A stretch of 64,000 nucleotides of DNA from contig NZ_CP097289.1 in NCBI RefSeq assembly GCF_023498005.1, forward strand, positions 8,246,001 to 8,310,000, read 5' to 3'. Both the position numbers and the translations under genes were made by a program. The stretch comes from Streptomyces durmitorensis (GTDB lineage Bacteria; Actinomycetota; Actinomycetes; Streptomycetales; Streptomycetaceae). Positions 52,436-60,255 of the stretch are shown here, in pieces (the first letter of the stretch is position 1; the number at the start of each line of letters is the position of its first letter). A model generated the notes under the pieces. It saw only the letters and a list, made by a program, of their open reading frames with translations. It did no database searches and was not told where the DNA came from.

Positions 52436-53733
52436 GCCGGGGCGGTCGCCGCCGCGTCCCGTGCCGCGCGGATCTGCCGTGCCGAAAGGGCCAGATAGAG
52501 GAGGGCCCCGGTCAGCGGCAGCGCGTGCCACAGCTCGTCCCCGAGCCCGAAACCGAGCCACAGATTGACGCCGAGCCCACCGAAGTACGCCGCCATCGCA
52601 CGCCAGTTGACCCGTGACACCTGGGCGAGATCGAGGTCGTAGCGACCGCGCCGCACCACGAAGTAGTCGGCGATGAGGATGCCCGGGATCAGCGGGATCG
52701 CATAGCCGAGATGGCCCAGATACGTCAGGAACGCGTCCAGGATTCCGGCGCTCAGGCCGTAGTACGCGAGACCCGCGCCGAGGAGACCAGCCAGGACGTT
52801 CACCACGAGCCGTGGCAGACCGAGCGCGGACCGCCCGGCGAGGCTCGCCGCGTACATGTTGTTCACCTCGTGCGGAAAGCCCTGCACGAAGACGGCCACG
52901 GCCGCGAGCCCCGCGACTCCCACGACGGCGAACGCGTCGCCCATGTCGCCGAGCCCGACGCCGAGGCCGATCAGGATCCCGAGCATGTTGAAGCCGAAGT
53001 TGCCGACGACGAACTCGGCGAGCGTCGTCGTCCACACCGTGCCCGGAGTCCTGCCGAACCGCGTGATGTCCGGCGTGACGGTCGCGCCCGTCATCCACTT
53101 GTTCACCCCGAGCGCGAACATCGCCAGTACGGTGACCTCGCCGCCGCGCACCGGATCGCTCGCCAGGACGGCGCCCAGGCCGCCCGCGTGCCGCACGGTC
53201 GCGACCACCGCGACGAGGACGGCGGCCAGCATCAGCGGGACGCTGATCCGGCCCACCCAGGTGAGGCCCTTGCCGAAGCCGATGATCGACAGGGCGGTGT
53301 AGACGGCGCTGAGCAGCACGCAGTAGACGAGTCCGGTCACCGGGTCGTCCCCGCCCGGCAGGACACCGGCGGTGATGCCGGTGCTGTAGCCGACGAAGCC
53401 CGCCGACAGGACGGCGATCACCAGGGACGGCAGTCGGCTGCCGTCCCTGCCGAACGTCAGCTGCATGCCGATCGCGGTCGTCACGCGCTCGCGCTGACCC
53501 ATGAGGCCGCACAGCACCGACACCGCGCTGACCACGAGCGACGAGCCGAGCGCGATCGCCACGGCCGTCCAGAAGTCGAAGAAGAGGCCGAGCGACATGC
53601 CGTAGAGGAGATCGGTCGCCGACACGGTGAAGCCCATCCGCACCAGCGTGATGGAGAGGGTCGAGCGGCGTTCGGACTCGGGCAGACGGGAGGCGGCGAA
53701 GTCCTCGGTCGCCTCGCTGACGGTACGGGGCAT
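52396..53733 (-). CDS. NCS1 cytosine/purine-type permease
   Basis: A 445-residue transporter with about twelve helices. The opening RRSTLSITLVRMGFTVSATDLLYGMSLG and the helix-1 to helix-3 pattern match CodB-type nucleobase:cation symporters, and PDITRFGRTPGTVW is the conserved loop. Substrates of the family include cytosine, purines, allantoin and hydantoins. GAAGGGA precedes the ATG at 53733. It is convergent with pucR, overlapping by 40 bases, and divergent from fdrA. It is the likely uptake system for whatever the surrounding enzymes degrade. Confidence 0.9.
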   Translation of the reverse strand: MPRTVSEATEDFAASRLPESERRSTLSITLVRMGFTVSATDLLYGMSLGLFFDFWTAVAIALGSSLVVSAVSVLCGLMGQRERVTTAIGMQLTFGRDGSRLPSLVIAVLSAGFVGYSTGITAGVLPGGDDPVTGLVYCVLLSAVYTALSIIGFGKGLTWVGRISVPLMLAAVLVAVVATVRHAGGLGAVLASDPVRGGEVTVLAMFALGVNKWMTGATVTPDITRFGRTPGTVWTTTLAEFVVGNFGFNMLGILIGLGVGLGDMGDAFAVVGVAGLAAVAVFVQGFPHEVNNMYAASLAGRSALGLPRLVVNVLAGLLGAGLAYYGLSAGILDAFLTYLGHLGYAIPLIPGILIADYFVVRRGRYDLDLAQVSRVNWRAMAAYFGGLGVNLWLGFGLGDELWHALPLTGALLYLALSARQIRAARDAAATAPAQPRSRAASIRRA

Positions 53734-53939
53734 GGCGGTCCCTTCGTGTCGGGGTGTGCGTGCACGGGGGGCCAGTGCGGGGAGGCGGGGAGGCGGGGGT
53801 GGGAGTCGGGTGGGAAGTCGGGTGCGGGAAGATCCCATCGTCAGGGGGCGGGCGCGGCCGGGTCACTGTCACCTGATGCCGGTAGACCCCTGGCCGGTGC
53901 TGGCATCCGGAGCCATGCCGCCGGGTGGGGTGTGCTCCC

Positions 53940-53945
53940 TACAGT
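53940..53945 (+). promoter_or_regulatory. candidate -10 element before fdrA
   Basis: TACAGT lies seven bases before the ATG at 53953, with no ribosome site between. This suggests a leaderless first gene for the carbamoyltransferase operon. The upstream gap is otherwise G-rich with short slippage repeats. Confidence 0.4.
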
Positions 53946-53952
53946 CGGTGGC

Positions 53953-55518
53953 ATGGTGCTGCGAAACGCCGTCCACAAGGATCTGTACGCCGATTCGGTC
54001 GCCCTGATGAGGGTGGCCGCACGCCTCGCCGAACGGCCGGGCGTCCTGACCGCGAGCCTGGTGATGGGCACTCCGGCCAACCAGGAGGTGCTCGACCGCG
54101 CGGGCATGCTGGCCGGTGAGGGCCGGAGCGCGGGGCCGAACGACCTGATCGTCGCGGTGAGTTGTTCCGACGAGGAGGGCGATGCCGTGGCGGAAGCCGC
54201 GCTCGCGGATGCGCTGGCCGGGCTGACCGAGGATGGCGGACCGGAGTCGGGCGGACCGGAGTCGGACGGCCCCGAGGAGGACCTGCCTCTGCGCTCCCTG
54301 GCGGGCGCGCCCGCGGACGCCGACCTGGCGCTGATCTCGACCCCGGGCGCGTACGCCACGGCTGAGGCGCTCAAGGCCCTGCGCCGAGGGATGCACGCCT
54401 TCGTCTTCAGCGACCACGTCCCGGTCGAGGACGAACTGATGCTCAAACAGGAAGCCGCGTCCCGGGGCTTGTTGGTGATGGGCCCGGACTGCGGCACGTC
54501 GCTCATCGACGGCGTCCCGCTGGGCTTCGCCAACGCCGTGCGCCGTGGCGGCGTGGGCCTCGCCGGGGCCTCCGGCACGGGGCTCCAGCAGGTGTCGTGT
54601 CTGCTGCACGCGATGGGCGCGGGCGTCAGCCACCTCATCGGCACCGGCAGCAGGGACCTGAGCGCCGATGTGGGCGGCCTTTCGATGCTGGGAGCCCTTG
54701 ACGCCCTGGCCGCCGATCCGGCCACGGATGTCGTCGTGCTGGTGTCCAAACCGCCCGCGCCCGAGGTCGCGGCGCGGGTCCTGGAGCGCGCCGCCGGGAC
54801 CGGAAAGCCGGTGATCGCCTGCTTCCTCGGCTGGGACGGCAGCGGCACCGCTCCACCGGAGGTGACACTGGCCCCCACCCTGCACGAGGCGGCACGGTGT
54901 GCGGCGACCCTGGCGCTCGGCCGCCCGGCAACAGCCGCGGCGCCGCCCGAACTCCCGGCCCCGCGCGCCCCGCGCCGCTGGATACGCGGCCTGTACGCAG
55001 GCGGAACCTTCGCGTACGAGGCGGAGTGGCTGTTGCGCCCCGCACTCGGCGACATCGCGCGCGAAGCGTCAGGCCAGGTACCGGCCGAGGTGCCGCGGCT
55101 GCCCGACGGGCACGTGGTCCTCGACCTGGGCGACGACGCGTACACGGCGGGCCGACCGCACCCGATGATCGACCCCGGGGTGCGCACCGCGTATCTGCGG
55201 GCGGCGTTGGACGACCCGACGACCGCTGCGGTGATCCTCGACGTGGTACTCGGCCACGGGGCGGCGGAGGATCCAGCGGGCGAGGTGGCGAGAGCGCTGA
55301 CATCGCACGAGGGTGAACGCCCTGCCGTGCTGACGTTCGTGGTGGGGACCGATCGGGATCCCCAGCAACTAGACCTTCAGGAGCGGGTGTTGAGGGATGC
55401 GGGCGCGGTGGTCGTGGAGAGCGGAACCATCGCCGCCGGGGTGGCGGCGCGGTCCCTTGCGCGGGCTGCGGAACCGGCTGCGGAACCGGCCGGGGCGCGG
55501 ATGGGAGGTGGCTTGTGA
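53953..55518 (+). CDS. fdrA: FdrA/YahF-family protein, carbamoyltransferase subunit
   Basis: A 521-residue protein related to succinyl-CoA synthetase alpha-type folds. The nucleotide or phosphate-binding loops are VMGPDCGTSLIDG (about 175-187) and GLAGASGTGLQQVSCLL (about 202-218); a second fold begins at YAGGTFAYEAEWLL. In E. coli the FdrA protein together with DUF1116 and DUF2877 partners (AllFGH) is reported to act as oxamate carbamoyltransferase. The next two genes encode exactly those partners, overlapping by four bases each. It probably transfers a carbamoyl group to phosphate. Residues 92-110 are an acidic GGPES repeat insert. Confidence 0.88.
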   Translation: MVLRNAVHKDLYADSVALMRVAARLAERPGVLTASLVMGTPANQEVLDRAGMLAGEGRSAGPNDLIVAVSCSDEEGDAVAEAALADALAGLTEDGGPESGGPESDGPEEDLPLRSLAGAPADADLALISTPGAYATAEALKALRRGMHAFVFSDHVPVEDELMLKQEAASRGLLVMGPDCGTSLIDGVPLGFANAVRRGGVGLAGASGTGLQQVSCLLHAMGAGVSHLIGTGSRDLSADVGGLSMLGALDALAADPATDVVVLVSKPPAPEVAARVLERAAGTGKPVIACFLGWDGSGTAPPEVTLAPTLHEAARCAATLALGRPATAAAPPELPAPRAPRRWIRGLYAGGTFAYEAEWLLRPALGDIAREASGQVPAEVPRLPDGHVVLDLGDDAYTAGRPHPMIDPGVRTAYLRAALDDPTTAAVILDVVLGHGAAEDPAGEVARALTSHEGERPAVLTFVVGTDRDPQQLDLQERVLRDAGAVVVESGTIAAGVAARSLARAAEPAAEPAGARMGGGL

Positions 55519-57215
55519 GCAGGGTGAGTGGGGCGAGTGGGGCGAGTGGGGCGAGTGTCAGTAGTGGGGCGGGCAAGGTGAGTGGGGTGACTGGTGTGGC
55601 CGAGACGGGTGTCCCGGCCGGAAGGACCGCCTCCGCTGATGCGACGGCCTCCAGCTCGGCCGGCATGGCCGGTCCGGCCGAGGTGCCCCGGGTCGCGGAG
55701 GTGCCCCGGGTTGGGGAGGTGCCCCGGGCCGCAGTGGCGAACGGGGCCGGGGGCCCATCGCGTGGTCCCGGCTCACTGCTTGCCGCGCCGCCGCGCATCG
55801 TCGCCGTCGGCGTGGAGGGATTCGCGCGGCCCGCGCGGGAATCGGGCGCCGCGGTGTACGCCGTCGACTGGCGGCCGCCCGCCGGTGGGGATGCGGGGCT
55901 CGGGGGCAAGCTGGCGCGGCTCACCGCCCATCCCGTGATCGAGGCGGCCAACGCCCGTGCTTTGGGCGCGGTCCTCGCGGTTCAGCCGCTCCTGGTGGAC
56001 GTCGCACCCGCCGGGGAGGTGATTCCCCGGCTCGCCGATGAACGCCTGCTGCTGCATGCCGGGCCGCCCATCCCGTACGAGCGGATGTGCGGGCCCATGC
56101 GGGCCGCCGTCACGGGAGCCGTGCTCCTGGAAGGGTGGGCGGACACGCCCGACGAGGCCGAGCGGCAGGCCGCGGGCGGCGAGATCCGCTTCGAGCCGTG
56201 CCATCACCACGACGCCGTCGGTCCGATGGCCGGGATCATCTCCCGGTCCATGCCGCTCCTGGTGGTCGAGGACACGGTCACCGGCCGCCGCTCCTACTCC
56301 AACCTCAATGAGGGGCAAGGGCGTTGCCTGCGCTACGGCGCGCTCGGCGAGGACGTGATGACCCGGCTGCGGTGGATGGGGGAGCGTCTCGGGCCGAGCC
56401 TGCGCGCCGCGATCCGCGCACGCGACGAGCCGGTGAACCTGCGGACGGTCACCGCACAGGCGCTCCAGATGGGAGACGAGTGCCACAGCCGCAACACCGC
56501 GGCAAGCGCTCTGCTCACCCGTGAACTGGCCGCCGGTCTCGCCCACGCCGCCGACCTGGGGGGAGTCGAAGCGCTCGACTTCCTCAGCGGGAACAACTAC
56601 TGGTTCCTCAACTTCTCCATGGCGGCAAGCAAGTTGGCCATGATGGCCGGCCACGGCGTGGAGCACTCGACCCTCGTGACCGCCTTCGCCCGCAACGGCG
56701 TGGACGTCGGCATCCGGGTCAGCGGGCTCGGCGACGCCTGGTTCAGGGCCCCTGCCGCTTCCGTGGACGGCCTGTACTTCGCCGGGTTCGGGCCCGACGA
56801 CGCCAACCCGGACATCGGCGACAGCGCCATCGCGGAGGTGCACGGACTCGGCGGCTTCGCGATCGCCGCCGCGCCCGCGATCGTCGGCTTCGTCGGCGGC
56901 ACCCCCGAGCGTGCCCGCCGCATCAGCCGCGAGATGGCCACCCTCACGGTCGGCAGGCACCGCGACTACCAGCTGCCGGGCCTCGACTTCGTCGGCAGCC
57001 CCGTCGGGATCGACATCCGCAAGGTCGTGGACACCGGCATCGAACCCGTCATCACGACGGGCATCTCCCACCGCGAGCCCGGCATCGGACAGATCGGCGC
57101 CGGACTGACGGTGGCGCCGATGCGGTGCTTCACGGGCGCGCTCAAGGCGTTCGACGACAGCGACGACATCGAGGAGCGCGACGCGTGCGACTCGTTCGAG
57201 GAGCCGCCCGCGTGA
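55515..57215 (+). CDS. DUF1116 family protein (YlbE/YahG), carbamoyltransferase subunit
   Basis: A 566-residue protein. From about residue 90 it is a normal DUF1116 protein: VGVEGFARPARESGAAVYAVDWRPP, then HHHDAVGPMAGIISRSMP, QMGDECHSRNTAAS, FLSGNNYWFLNFSMAASK and VGTPIGIDIRKV-like segments. The first 88 residues are an unusual Ser/Gly/Val/Pro-rich extension made of short repeats (9-bp at 55524, 18-bp at 55680). The GTG at 55515 overlaps the fdrA stop; a GTG at 55734, just after the repeats, is an alternative start but has no ribosome site. It should form the second part of the FdrA-type carbamoyltransferase. Confidence 0.87.
   Translation: MSRVSGASGASGASVSSGAGKVSGVTGVAETGVPAGRTASADATASSSAGMAGPAEVPRVAEVPRVGEVPRAAVANGAGGPSRGPGSLLAAPPRIVAVGVEGFARPARESGAAVYAVDWRPPAGGDAGLGGKLARLTAHPVIEAANARALGAVLAVQPLLVDVAPAGEVIPRLADERLLLHAGPPIPYERMCGPMRAAVTGAVLLEGWADTPDEAERQAAGGEIRFEPCHHHDAVGPMAGIISRSMPLLVVEDTVTGRRSYSNLNEGQGRCLRYGALGEDVMTRLRWMGERLGPSLRAAIRARDEPVNLRTVTAQALQMGDECHSRNTAASALLTRELAAGLAHAADLGGVEALDFLSGNNYWFLNFSMAASKLAMMAGHGVEHSTLVTAFARNGVDVGIRVSGLGDAWFRAPAASVDGLYFAGFGPDDANPDIGDSAIAEVHGLGGFAIAAAPAIVGFVGGTPERARRISREMATLTVGRHRDYQLPGLDFVGSPVGIDIRKVVDTGIEPVITTGISHREPGIGQIGAGLTVAPMRCFTGALKAFDDSDDIEERDACDSFEEPPA
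55524..55557 (+). repeat. 9-bp tandem repeat at the start of the DUF1116 gene
   Basis: GAGTGGGGC occurs three times in succession plus a partial copy, in frame, encoding GAS repeats immediately after the GTG start. It is a likely slippage site that could change the length of the protein's N-terminus. Confidence 0.8.
55680..55733 (+). repeat. 18-bp tandem repeat, three copies
   Basis: GAGGTGCCCCGGGTCGCG and two variants at 55698 and 55716 follow one another in frame and encode EVPRVA, EVPRVG and EVPRAA. This lies in the atypical N-terminal extension of the DUF1116 protein. Confidence 0.9.
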
Positions 57216-58024
57216 TCGTCGGTGCGGTGAGCGACGCGGTCGCCCGACTCGTGCACGGCCCGCCGCGCTCCGGACGCGTGGCCGCCCGTACCCGGTTCGC
57301 CGTGTACCTCGCCACGGGCGACACGGAACTGCCCGCCGTGGCAGTGATCGCCCCGGACGCGATCAGGGTGCCCAACGCGGTCGTCCTCGCGAGGCCGGGG
57401 CCGGGGTGGGCAGGGGTGCGTCCCGGAACGCCTGCCCGGTTCGGTGCCGGGCGGGTGGAGTTCGGCGCCTGGCGCGTCGCGGCGGACGGGTCCTGGGCGC
57501 CGCCCCGCGCCCAGGACCTGCTCTGCACGGCTCCTGTGCGCGAGGCCCGCCGCGCGGAGCTTGCACGGGCCGCGGCCGGAGGCGGTGACCGCACGCCGCA
57601 CTCGTGCACGCCGCACTCGTCCACGCCGCACTCGTGCACGCCGTGCTCCGCGGAGCTGCGCGAAGCCCTGCGCACGGACGACACCGGCCGGGTCCTCGAA
57701 GCGGCCCGCGCCCTCGTCGGCCGTGGCCCGGGTCTCACCCCGTCCGGCGACGACATCCTCTGCGGCGCCCTCCTCGCCCGGCACGCCACGGGGCGTCCGA
57801 TCGGCGCTCTGGCGGCCGCGGTGGGCGGGGCAGAGGCGCGCACGCCCCTGGTGTCGGCAGCGCTGCTCCGGCACGCGGTGCGGGGTGAGTGCGTACCCCA
57901 AGTGGCGCAGGTGATCCGGGGGTTGGGGAGGGGTGAGGCACTGGATCTCGCGCCCCTGCTGGCCGTCGGTCACCACTCGGGGGCGGACCTGCTCCGGGGG
58001 ATCGCGGCGGGCATCGCCCGATGA
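57212..58024 (+). CDS. DUF2877 family protein (YlbF/YahE), carbamoyltransferase subunit
   Basis: A 270-residue protein identified by the DUF2877 hallmark GPGLTPSGDDILCGALLA (motif at 172-181) and the C-terminal VGHHSGADLLRGI. The GTG start overlaps the DUF1116 stop by four bases (GTGA). It is the third component of the FdrA-type carbamoyltransferase. Residues about 128-146 are an insert of TPHSC/TPHSS repeats encoded by 15-bp tandem repeats, breaking the region just before the conserved motif. In E. coli the equivalent protein is AllH (YlbF). Confidence 0.87.
   Translation: MIVGAVSDAVARLVHGPPRSGRVAARTRFAVYLATGDTELPAVAVIAPDAIRVPNAVVLARPGPGWAGVRPGTPARFGAGRVEFGAWRVAADGSWAPPRAQDLLCTAPVREARRAELARAAAGGGDRTPHSCTPHSSTPHSCTPCSAELREALRTDDTGRVLEAARALVGRGPGLTPSGDDILCGALLARHATGRPIGALAAAVGGAEARTPLVSAALLRHAVRGECVPQVAQVIRGLGRGEALDLAPLLAVGHHSGADLLRGIAAGIAR
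57593..57652 (+). repeat. 15-bp tandem repeat inside the DUF2877 gene
   Basis: ACGCCGCACTCGTGC occurs three times (57593, 57608, 57623) with one change, followed by a degenerate fourth unit. It is in frame and encodes TPHSC-type pentapeptides that introduce three extra cysteine or serine positions. Confidence 0.88.
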
Positions 58025-58079
58025 CGCCGACGCGCCGCCCGGCCTTGCTCGACCTCCCCTCCCGCCCCCGGCTCACGCA

Positions 58080-60044
58080 TCAACTCCCCGGAATCCAGAC
58101 CCGCATGGCCCCGTCCTCCCGGTTCGCCCACGCGTAGTACGGCACCGCCGTCAGGCGAGTCTCCGCCCGCCCCGAGCGGCGGTGGCCGGTGGTCGTGACG
58201 ACCGTGACGCCGCCCAGGAGGTCCGGACGGTGCTCGGTGACGGTGCGGGCGGTCGGCGTCAGTGTCACCTCGTCGAGCCGCAGGCCTGCCTCCTGGTCGA
58301 CGCTCTCCAGGCAGTACACGAGGGGCCCGCGCTCCACGGCCACGCAGCCGCGGACCGCGTCCACCCGTGGGTCCGGCTCCGTGAGCCGTACGTCCAGGGC
58401 GAGGTCCAGGACGACGCGCTCGCCGGGAAGCCAGCGGCGCCGTATCCGCAGCCAGCCCCGGTCCGCCTCGGTGCGGTCCTGCCGGTCCGGTGCGGCCACC
58501 GTGAACTCGGCGCACCAGGAGGGGATGCGCAGCGAGAGCGTCCAGTCGCGGTCCGCGGGCGCGGCGTCGACGGTGACCGTGACGCGGCCCTTCCAGGGGT
58601 AGTCCGTCTCCACCGTGACCGCCCCGGCCTCGTCACCGCCCCCGGCCGCGTCCGTCGCGTACGAACCCGTCGCGTACTGATGCAGCTGGAGGCCCTTTGC
58701 GTCGCCGCTCGCCACGTAGTGGGGGAGCGAGGCCAGCAGGCGCATCACGTTCGGCGGGCAGCAGGCGCAGCGGAACCAGGGCGTGCGGCGGGCCGCCTGG
58801 TCGCCGGTACGGGTCTCGTGGTCGTCGCGCACCTGGAGCGGGTTGACGTACAACCAGCGGTCGCCGTGGAGTGAGACACCGGACAGGAAGCCGTTGTAGA
58901 GGGTGCGCTCGACGAGGTCGGAGTAGCGGGTCTCGCCGGTGAGCAGCGCCATCCGCCACGACCACTGCACGGAGGCGATGGCCGCGCACGTCTCCGCGTA
59001 CGCCCGGTCGGGCGGCAGCTCGAAGGGGTCGCCGAACGCCTCGCCCTCGTGGCGCGAGCCGACTCCGCCGGTGAGGTAGGTCTTGGTGGCGGCCATGGCG
59101 TGCCACAGCCGTTCCAGGGCCTCGCGCAGCGTCGCGTCACCGGTCTCCATGGCCAGGTCGGTGACCCCGGCCAGGAGGTAGAGCTGGCGCACGGCGTGCC
59201 CGGTGACGGTCGGTGCCTCACGTACGGGGAGGTGGTCCTGCCAGTACGCGGGCCCCGGATCGTCGTGGCCGCTGCTGGTGCCGCTGCCGCTGCCCGCCGC
59301 GAGCAGTCCGTGGCCGCGCCGGTCGGTGAAGCGGCGGGCGAGATCGAGGAAGCGCCGGGCGCCGGTCTCGCGGTACAGCTCCACCAGGGCGGTCTCGATC
59401 TCCGGGTGCCCGCAGATCCCGTCGATCTTCTTGTCGGCCCCGAAGACGGAGTCGATGTGCGCCGCGAACGCGAGCGCCACGTCCAGGAGCTCGCGGCGGC
59501 CCGTGGCCCGGTGGTGCGCGACCGCCGCCTGGATCAGATGCCCCGCGCAGTACAGCTCGTGGCCCCGGTCGAGCTCGCTCCAGCGCCGTTCGGGGTGGGC
59601 GACCTGGTAGTACGTCTGGAGGTAACCGTCGGCTGCCTGGGCGGAGGCGACGAGGGACACGAGCCGCTCCACGTCCGCGGCGAGTCGGCCCTGGCCGGGA
59701 TCGCGGGCTGGCTGCCCGTCGGTCGACTGCCCGTCGGTCGACGGCCCGTCGGCCAGCTGCCAGGAAGCGGCCTCGAGCCACTTGTGGACATCGGAGTCCT
59801 GGAACGGAAAGTCCCCGACGAAGGATCCCGAACCCTCCGCCGCCGCAAGGAGGTTGGCCAGATTGCCCGCCTGGTCGAGGCGCTCGGGCCCCTGCGGGAT
59901 GCTCACCGAGGCGTTGGTGTGCCGCCGTGCGGCCCAGAAGCCGCCCGTGATCCGCGCGGCGACCGCCGGGCGCAGGGCGGTGTGCGCGGTCGCCCGGAGG
60001 CGGATCGGTCCCAGGGGTGAGGGCGGGGGCGTGAGATCGGGCAT
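58080..60044 (-). CDS. GH127 beta-L-arabinofuranosidase-type glycosidase
   Basis: A 654-residue cytoplasmic (no signal peptide) enzyme with an all-alpha barrel and C-terminal beta domains. The zinc-binding catalytic residues of GH127 are recognisable: Glu and Cys in AYAETCAAI and the pair of cysteines in CACCPPNVMRLLAS. GFWAARRHTN near the start and GPLVYCLESVD near the end are family segments. The ATG at 60044 is preferred over that at 60053 because AGAGGA needs the longer spacing. It probably removes beta-linked L-arabinofuranose from plant glycoprotein or pectin oligosaccharides. A 15-bp repeat inserts PSTDGQSTDGQ near residue 105. Confidence 0.9.
   Translation of the reverse strand: MPDLTPPPSPLGPIRLRATAHTALRPAVAARITGGFWAARRHTNASVSIPQGPERLDQAGNLANLLAAAEGSGSFVGDFPFQDSDVHKWLEAASWQLADGPSTDGQSTDGQPARDPGQGRLAADVERLVSLVASAQAADGYLQTYYQVAHPERRWSELDRGHELYCAGHLIQAAVAHHRATGRRELLDVALAFAAHIDSVFGADKKIDGICGHPEIETALVELYRETGARRFLDLARRFTDRRGHGLLAAGSGSGTSSGHDDPGPAYWQDHLPVREAPTVTGHAVRQLYLLAGVTDLAMETGDATLREALERLWHAMAATKTYLTGGVGSRHEGEAFGDPFELPPDRAYAETCAAIASVQWSWRMALLTGETRYSDLVERTLYNGFLSGVSLHGDRWLYVNPLQVRDDHETRTGDQAARRTPWFRCACCPPNVMRLLASLPHYVASGDAKGLQLHQYATGSYATDAAGGGDEAGAVTVETDYPWKGRVTVTVDAAPADRDWTLSLRIPSWCAEFTVAAPDRQDRTEADRGWLRIRRRWLPGERVVLDLALDVRLTEPDPRVDAVRGCVAVERGPLVYCLESVDQEAGLRLDEVTLTPTARTVTEHRPDLLGGVTVVTTTGHRRSGRAETRLTAVPYYAWANREDGAMRVWIPGS
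59712..59756. repeat. 15-bp tandem repeat inside the GH127 gene
   Basis: CTGCCCGTCGGTCGA occurs twice perfectly (59712, 59727) and once degenerately (59742). On the coding (minus) strand it gives STDGQ-type pentapeptides in a loop not expected in GH127. Confidence 0.85.
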
Positions 60045-60072
60045 GGGCGCCATTCCTCTGTGCCGTGGTCGT

Positions 60073-60106
60073 TCGATACCTGGAACAATGTTCGGTAATC
60101 AATTAC
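60073..60106 (-). promoter_or_regulatory. promoter and inverted repeats upstream of the GH127 gene
   Basis: On the minus strand TTGATT (60102-60097) and TATCGA (60078-60073) are 18 bases apart. GAACAATGTTC (60083-60093), a perfect palindrome, lies in the spacer, and GTAATCAATTAC (60095-60106) covers the -35 element. The combination suggests a regulated promoter about 30 bases upstream of the start codon. Confidence 0.5.
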
Positions 60107-60153
60107 TGCCGCTGACGCTACCTTGGGCCGCCCGGCGCGGGGGAGAGGTCGCC

Positions 60154-60183
60154 CGCATCCGCGACCTCCGCATCCGCGACCTC
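60154..60183. repeat. 15-bp direct repeat in the GH127-ThuA intergenic region
   Basis: CGCATCCGCGACCTC occurs twice in tandem with the beginning of a third copy. It lies in the 211-base gap between the divergent GH127 and ThuA-like genes. Nearby ATGACCGTGG occurs twice, 18 bases apart (60211, 60229). Confidence 0.8.
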
Positions 60184-60242
60184 CGCATCACGGCTGCCGT
60201 CCATCAGCCCATGACCGTGGTCGTGACTATGACCGTGGCTCC

Positions 60243-60248
60243 TACGAT
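60243..60248 (+). promoter_or_regulatory. candidate -10 element before the ThuA-like gene
   Basis: TACGAT lies seven bases before the ATG at 60256 with no convincing ribosome site, consistent with a leaderless message. No -35 element is evident. Confidence 0.4.
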
Positions 60249-60255
60249 CGGGGCC

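Noticed and set aside
53869..55187. Long minus-strand frames opposite fdrA
   Set aside because: The plus frame carries FdrA loops and couples by overlap to DUF1116; the minus frames contain no domain.
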